A stretch of DNA of 64,000 nt from Catenulispora acidiphila DSM 44928. GTDB taxonomy: Bacteria > Actinomycetota > Actinomycetes > Streptomycetales > Catenulisporaceae. The stretch lies in the NCBI RefSeq assembly GCF_000024025.1, contig NC_013131.1, forward strand, positions 4,092,001 to 4,156,000, read 5' to 3'. The first letter of the stretch is position 1. The number at the start of each line of letters is the position of its first letter. Positions 60,935-64,000 of the stretch are shown here, in pieces. Made by a program: the position numbers and the translations under genes. The notes under the pieces are model-generated. The model saw only the letters and a list, made by a program, of their open reading frames with translations. It searched no databases and was not told where the DNA came from.

Positions 60935-61918
60935 CTACTTGTCGCGGTCCCGGCTGATCCACAGATAGAGCGCGGAGAACACGCCCAACACGAGCATCAG
61001 CAACACCCCGAGCGCCGAGGCGCTGTTGTAGTTGCTGGACCCGGACAGGTTGAACGCGTACTGGTAGATCAGGTTCACCACGGAGATCGTCGAGTTGTCC
61101 GGCCCGGCGCCGCCGTTGGTGAGGATGAAGGGCTCGATGAACAGCTGCATCGTGCCGACGATCTGCAGCATCAGCATCATCGACAAGATGAGCCGGGTCT
61201 GCGGGATGGTGACGTGCCGGATCCGGCCGAGCACGCCCGCGCCGTCGAGTTCGGCCGCTTCATACAGCTCGCCGGGGATGTTCTGCAGCGCGGCCAGGTA
61301 GATCAGGGTCGTGCCGCCCATGTTCATCCAGGTGGAGGCGATGACCACCGAGACCATCGCGCTGCCCGAGGACTGCACGAACTGGGACGTCGGCAGGTGC
61401 ACCAGGTGCAGCAGATGGTCGAACAACCCCACGTTCGGGTCGTAGAAGTACTGGAACAGCAGCAGTGCCGACGCCGGGGGCAGCATCACCGGCAGGTAGA
61501 CCAGGACCCGCAGATAGCCGCGCGCGTGCCGCAGCTCGTTCAAGACGATCGCCACGACGAACGGCACCGCGAACCCGATCAGCAGCGCCAGCAGGCTGAA
61601 CTCCACGGTGTTCTTCCACGCCGCGGCGAACGTCGGGTCGTGGAAGATCCGGGTGTAGTTCCGCCACCCGACCCACGTCGTCCTGGGCAGCCGCGTCACC
61701 GGGTCCCGGTGCGTCCCCTGGAAGCTCATGATGAACTCGCGGATCATCGGATACCAGGAGAACAAAGCGAAACACAGGACCGCGCCGGCCATGAAGCCGT
61801 AGCCGGCGAGGTTGCGCCGCAGGTTCAGGACGAACCGGCGCTGCGGCGCGCGCGGACCGCCGGCGGGGGACCGCGGGAGGGACTGATTCCCCGGTCCGAG
61901 GAGGACTTGTTCCGCCAT
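60935..61918 (-). CDS. sugar ABC transporter permease (MalF/UgpA-like)
   Basis: 327 aa with six helices. The EAA loop is YEAAELDGAGVLGRIRHVTIPQTR, and FILTNGGAGPDNSTISVVNLIYQYAF marks MalF/UgpA-type permeases. ATG at 61918 follows GGAG at 5 bases; GTG at 61921 is less well placed. Together with the MalG-like protein it forms the membrane channel for the sugar delivered by the binding lipoprotein. It lies 21 bases upstream of its partner and is separated from the binding-protein gene by a palindromic gap. Confidence 0.92.
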   Translation of the reverse strand: MAEQVLLGPGNQSLPRSPAGGPRAPQRRFVLNLRRNLAGYGFMAGAVLCFALFSWYPMIREFIMSFQGTHRDPVTRLPRTTWVGWRNYTRIFHDPTFAAAWKNTVEFSLLALLIGFAVPFVVAIVLNELRHARGYLRVLVYLPVMLPPASALLLFQYFYDPNVGLFDHLLHLVHLPTSQFVQSSGSAMVSVVIASTWMNMGGTTLIYLAALQNIPGELYEAAELDGAGVLGRIRHVTIPQTRLILSMMLMLQIVGTMQLFIEPFILTNGGAGPDNSTISVVNLIYQYAFNLSGSSNYNSASALGVLLMLVLGVFSALYLWISRDRDK

Positions 61919-62010
61919 CACTGCTCCATGCTCGATCGGGAGGTGGGTCGTGCGAGGCGCCGCGGAGCCGGATGTCGTCCGATCCGGTCCCGCGGCGGCG
62001 CTGTGGTCGC

Positions 62011-62042
62011 CGGCCGGCCAAGCCGGCTAGCCGGTCAGCCGG
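62011..62042 (-). repeat. palindromic intercistronic element
   Basis: The gap after the binding-protein stop is made of GCCGG-type repeats, including the perfect palindrome CCGGCTAGCCGG at 62023-62034. Such hairpins can stabilise the binding-protein mRNA or reduce read-through into the permeases, as is common in sugar operons. Confidence 0.5.
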
Positions 62043-63443
62043 TCAGCCGGCGTTCGCGAGCAGCGTGTTGACCTGGGTCTCCGCGGTCTTGAGCAGGTTC
62101 GGGATGTTGGCGTTCGGGTCGTTCAGGACACTGAGCATCGTGGCGTCCAGCGTCTTGTAGACCGCCTGGGCGTCGGCGGGCTCGCCCATGCCCTTCTCGT
62201 GCGCGTCGACGAACGTCTTGAAGTACGCGGTGTTCACCGTCGCGCTGGCCGCCTTCAGCGTCTCGTTCTTCGCCGAGGTGTCGCCGATCCAGTCCAGCGG
62301 CTCCGGGAAGCCGACCGGCAGCCCGTCGGCCTTGGTGCGCGCGTAGTTGAACTGGCCCTGGCCCGGCGTCAGCATCGAGAACGCGATCCACTTGATGCCG
62401 GCCCGGATCTGCGCCGGGGTGTCGTGCTTGTTGAACATGACGTCGTCGCCGCCGGACAGCGACCCGGCGGGCGTCCCGCTGGTGCTGGGCAGCGGACCGA
62501 TGCCGTAGTCGTCGACGTTGCCGCCGTCCTGGGGGACGATGACGTTGTAGATGTCGTCCGGGGAGGCGACGTACATGCCGAGCTTCCCGGCGCCCATCTG
62601 CTTCTGCAGGTCGCCCCATTTCAGCTGCTGGGTCGGGCTCATGCTGTTGTCGACGAAGCGCATCTGGTGCAGCGCCTGCAGCACCTCGGTCGCGGGCTGG
62701 GCGTTGAACGCCGCCTTCGTCCCGTCGCTGCCGATCATCTGCCCGCCGTTGGCGTCGACCTCGGAGGAGAAGTGCCAGCCGCCGTTGTTGCCGGCGCTGT
62801 ACTCGCCATAGCCGTAGATCCCGTTGCCCAGCGCGGTGATCGCCTTGGCGTCCTTCTCCACGTCGGCCCACGTTGTCGGCGGGTGGTCCGGGTCCAGACC
62901 GGCCTGCTTGAACAGCTTGCGGTTGATGATCAGGCCCTGGGTGTAGATGCCGGTCGGCAGCCCGTAGAGCGTCTTGCCCGCGGTGACGGCGGCCAACGCG
63001 GACGGCGCGATGTCCTTGAAGCCGGGGAGGGTCGTGTCGTTGACATAGGACGTAATGTCGGCGGCCTGTCCGGAGTCCAGCACCTGGTTCAGGTCGGTGA
63101 AGTAGGTGTGGAACACGTCCGGCTCGGTGCCGGCCCGCATCTGGGCCGTGAACGTCGCGGTGTCCTCGCACGGGTAGGTGTCTATGCCGTTGATCGTGAT
63201 GGTCGGGTTGGCCTTCTCGAACGTGGCGACGTCGGCGAGCCATTCCTTGCGCTGCCCGGCCTGGCTGGTCGGCGGCTCGCAGGGCACGGAGATCGTGACC
63301 GGGCCGTCGCCGCCGGCCGGCGCCGCGGCGCCCTTGGCGCCGCTCTTGCTGCTGGAGCACGCCGCCGCGGACAGGCTCAGGCCCGCGACGAGGACGAGGG
63401 CGGCGGTCCTGCGAACAGTGGGCCGCTGGGCGTAACTCTTCAT
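62043..63443 (-). CDS. sugar ABC transporter substrate-binding lipoprotein
   Basis: A 466-aa extracellular solute-binding protein of family 1. The lipoprotein signal is LVLVAGLSLSAAACSS, with the lipobox Cys near residue 29. The mature part shows FTAQMRAGTEPDVFHTYFTDL, YGLPTGIYTQGLIINRKLFKQAGLDP, TTWADVEKDAKAI, and a late NTAYFKTFVDAHEKG. GGAAGG precedes the ATG. As first gene of the operon it captures the sugar, most likely an alpha-glucoside in view of the GH13 gene. It is divergent from a LacI regulator. Confidence 0.92.
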   Translation of the reverse strand: MKSYAQRPTVRRTAALVLVAGLSLSAAACSSSKSGAKGAAAPAGGDGPVTISVPCEPPTSQAGQRKEWLADVATFEKANPTITINGIDTYPCEDTATFTAQMRAGTEPDVFHTYFTDLNQVLDSGQAADITSYVNDTTLPGFKDIAPSALAAVTAGKTLYGLPTGIYTQGLIINRKLFKQAGLDPDHPPTTWADVEKDAKAITALGNGIYGYGEYSAGNNGGWHFSSEVDANGGQMIGSDGTKAAFNAQPATEVLQALHQMRFVDNSMSPTQQLKWGDLQKQMGAGKLGMYVASPDDIYNVIVPQDGGNVDDYGIGPLPSTSGTPAGSLSGGDDVMFNKHDTPAQIRAGIKWIAFSMLTPGQGQFNYARTKADGLPVGFPEPLDWIGDTSAKNETLKAASATVNTAYFKTFVDAHEKGMGEPADAQAVYKTLDATMLSVLNDPNANIPNLLKTAETQVNTLLANAG

Positions 63444-63601
63444 CGAACACCTTCCTGGACGGAACTATGAGGGATGGGAGTGGTGCAAGCGCAGCTCGGG
63501 TGATCGGTGGGAAACCCGCGGCGGGGTGAAAAAGCGCCGTTCCGATGTCGAGTGGGCCTCACCGTAGCTGCGACCAATCGCCTACGCAAGATATCGATGA
63601 A

Positions 63602-63612
63602 CCTTTGCAAGG
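63602..63612. promoter_or_regulatory. candidate LacI-family operator
   Basis: CCTTTGCAAGG is a near-palindrome in the 394-base gap, about 160 bases before the binding-protein start. It resembles the CTTGCAAG-like sites of MalR-type regulators. Confidence 0.5.
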
Positions 63613-63799
63613 ACGGGACTTCGCCGCGAATCAGAAGTCGAAATCGGTGGCTACCCGGGCATTCCGCCGAGCCGTGCCAGGTCGAGGAGTCGGCGGCGCA
63701 TCGCTGCATCCCGTTGTCCGGCGCCGAGAAAATCTTCGGATCGGGCTCGCCCGGCGCGCGCCAGGTTTCAGAATCGAGTCCGTCTTCTCACCAGCCTGG

Positions 63800-63813
63800 T
63801 GCAAACCTTTGCA
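63800..63813. promoter_or_regulatory. candidate LacI-family autoregulatory operator
   Basis: TGCAAACCTTTGCA has perfect 6-bp arms around CC. It lies 24 bases upstream of the LacI-family start, where a repressor would block its own promoter. It shares the CTTTGCA core with the site at 63602. Confidence 0.6.
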
Positions 63814-63837
63814 GGCGATCGTCGTATCGTTGCGGTC

Positions 63838-64000
63838 ATGACTCCCACGCCAGCCCGCCGCCTTTCCGAAGTCGCCCAGAAGGTCGGCGTCAGTGAGGCC
63901 ACCGTGAGCAGGGTCCTCAACAACAAGCCCGGCGTCGCCGAGGGCACCCGCGAAGCCGTGCTCACCGCCCTGGACGTCCTGGGCTATGAGCGCCCGACCC
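63838..64000 (+). CDS. LacI family regulator (partial, runs off the window)
   Basis: Only the first 54 residues are present. They form the LacI helix-turn-helix and hinge start: RRLSEVAQKVGVSEATVSRVLNNKPGV, then TREAVLTALDVLGYERP. The gene is divergent from the sugar transport operon and very probably represses it in the absence of the alpha-glucoside, through the two TTTGCA-type sites between them. The sensor domain lies beyond the window. Confidence 0.9.
   Translation, partial: MTPTPARRLSEVAQKVGVSEATVSRVLNNKPGVAEGTREAVLTALDVLGYERPT

Overview
The window is high-GC DNA in which nearly all genes have actinobacterial character: frequent GTG/TTG starts, long runs of translationally coupled genes overlapping by GTGA/ATGA, a SARP regulator, several MocR regulators and secreted carbohydrate-active proteins. 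A filamentous actinomycete (Streptomyces- or Catenulispora-like) is the best guess. This is inferred from gene content, since no rRNA or tRNA is present.

Layout. 0.1-12.7 kb: MOSC protein, small secreted protein, TetR regulator divergent from an epoxide hydrolase across three operator-like palindromes, a very large secreted repeat protein (about 2,170 aa, with a PD-(D/E)XK-like motif and a von Willebrand type D domain), and three small housekeeping or hypothetical genes. 12.7-30.5 kb: a chorismate-centred biosynthetic cluster. A divergent MocR regulator is followed by one collinear block: chorismate-utilising synthase and its glutaminase, PaaK-like ligase, prephenate-dehydratase-like protein, amidohydrolase, B3/B4-domain protein, ATP-grasp ligase, MFS exporter, TrpB2, iron-sulfur flavoprotein, cupin, chorismate mutase and UbiD-like decarboxylase. 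Two more MocR regulators follow. 30.5-37.2 kb: XRE regulator, aldo/keto reductase, GT87 and GT2 glycosyltransferases, and a secreted GH64 beta-1,3-glucanase with two discoidin-type modules.

38.0-54.0 kb: a complete-looking RiPP cluster of the azole/dehydroamino-acid type. SARP regulator, leader-binding E1-like protein fused to a degenerate YcaO domain, YcaO cyclodehydratase, SagB-type dehydrogenase, split LanB dehydratase (glutamylation and elimination proteins), a PqqD-M50 protease-ABC ATPase fusion, ABC permease and a second YcaO form one tight operon. On the opposite strand, past a strong hairpin, lies the 65-aa precursor, whose last 22 residues are all Ser, Thr or Cys except the final Ala. 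Only one protein of the elimination/pyridine-synthase fold is visible, so the product may be linear rather than a classical macrocyclic thiopeptide. An M20 amidohydrolase follows.

55.5-58.1 kb: an IS1182-like element with terminal inverted repeats, an 8-bp target duplication and a frameshifted transposase, inserted in one arm of a long imperfect inverted repeat. 58.1-64.0 kb: an alpha-glucoside utilisation operon (binding lipoprotein, two permeases, GH13 glucosidase) divergent from a LacI-family regulator that runs off the window end.
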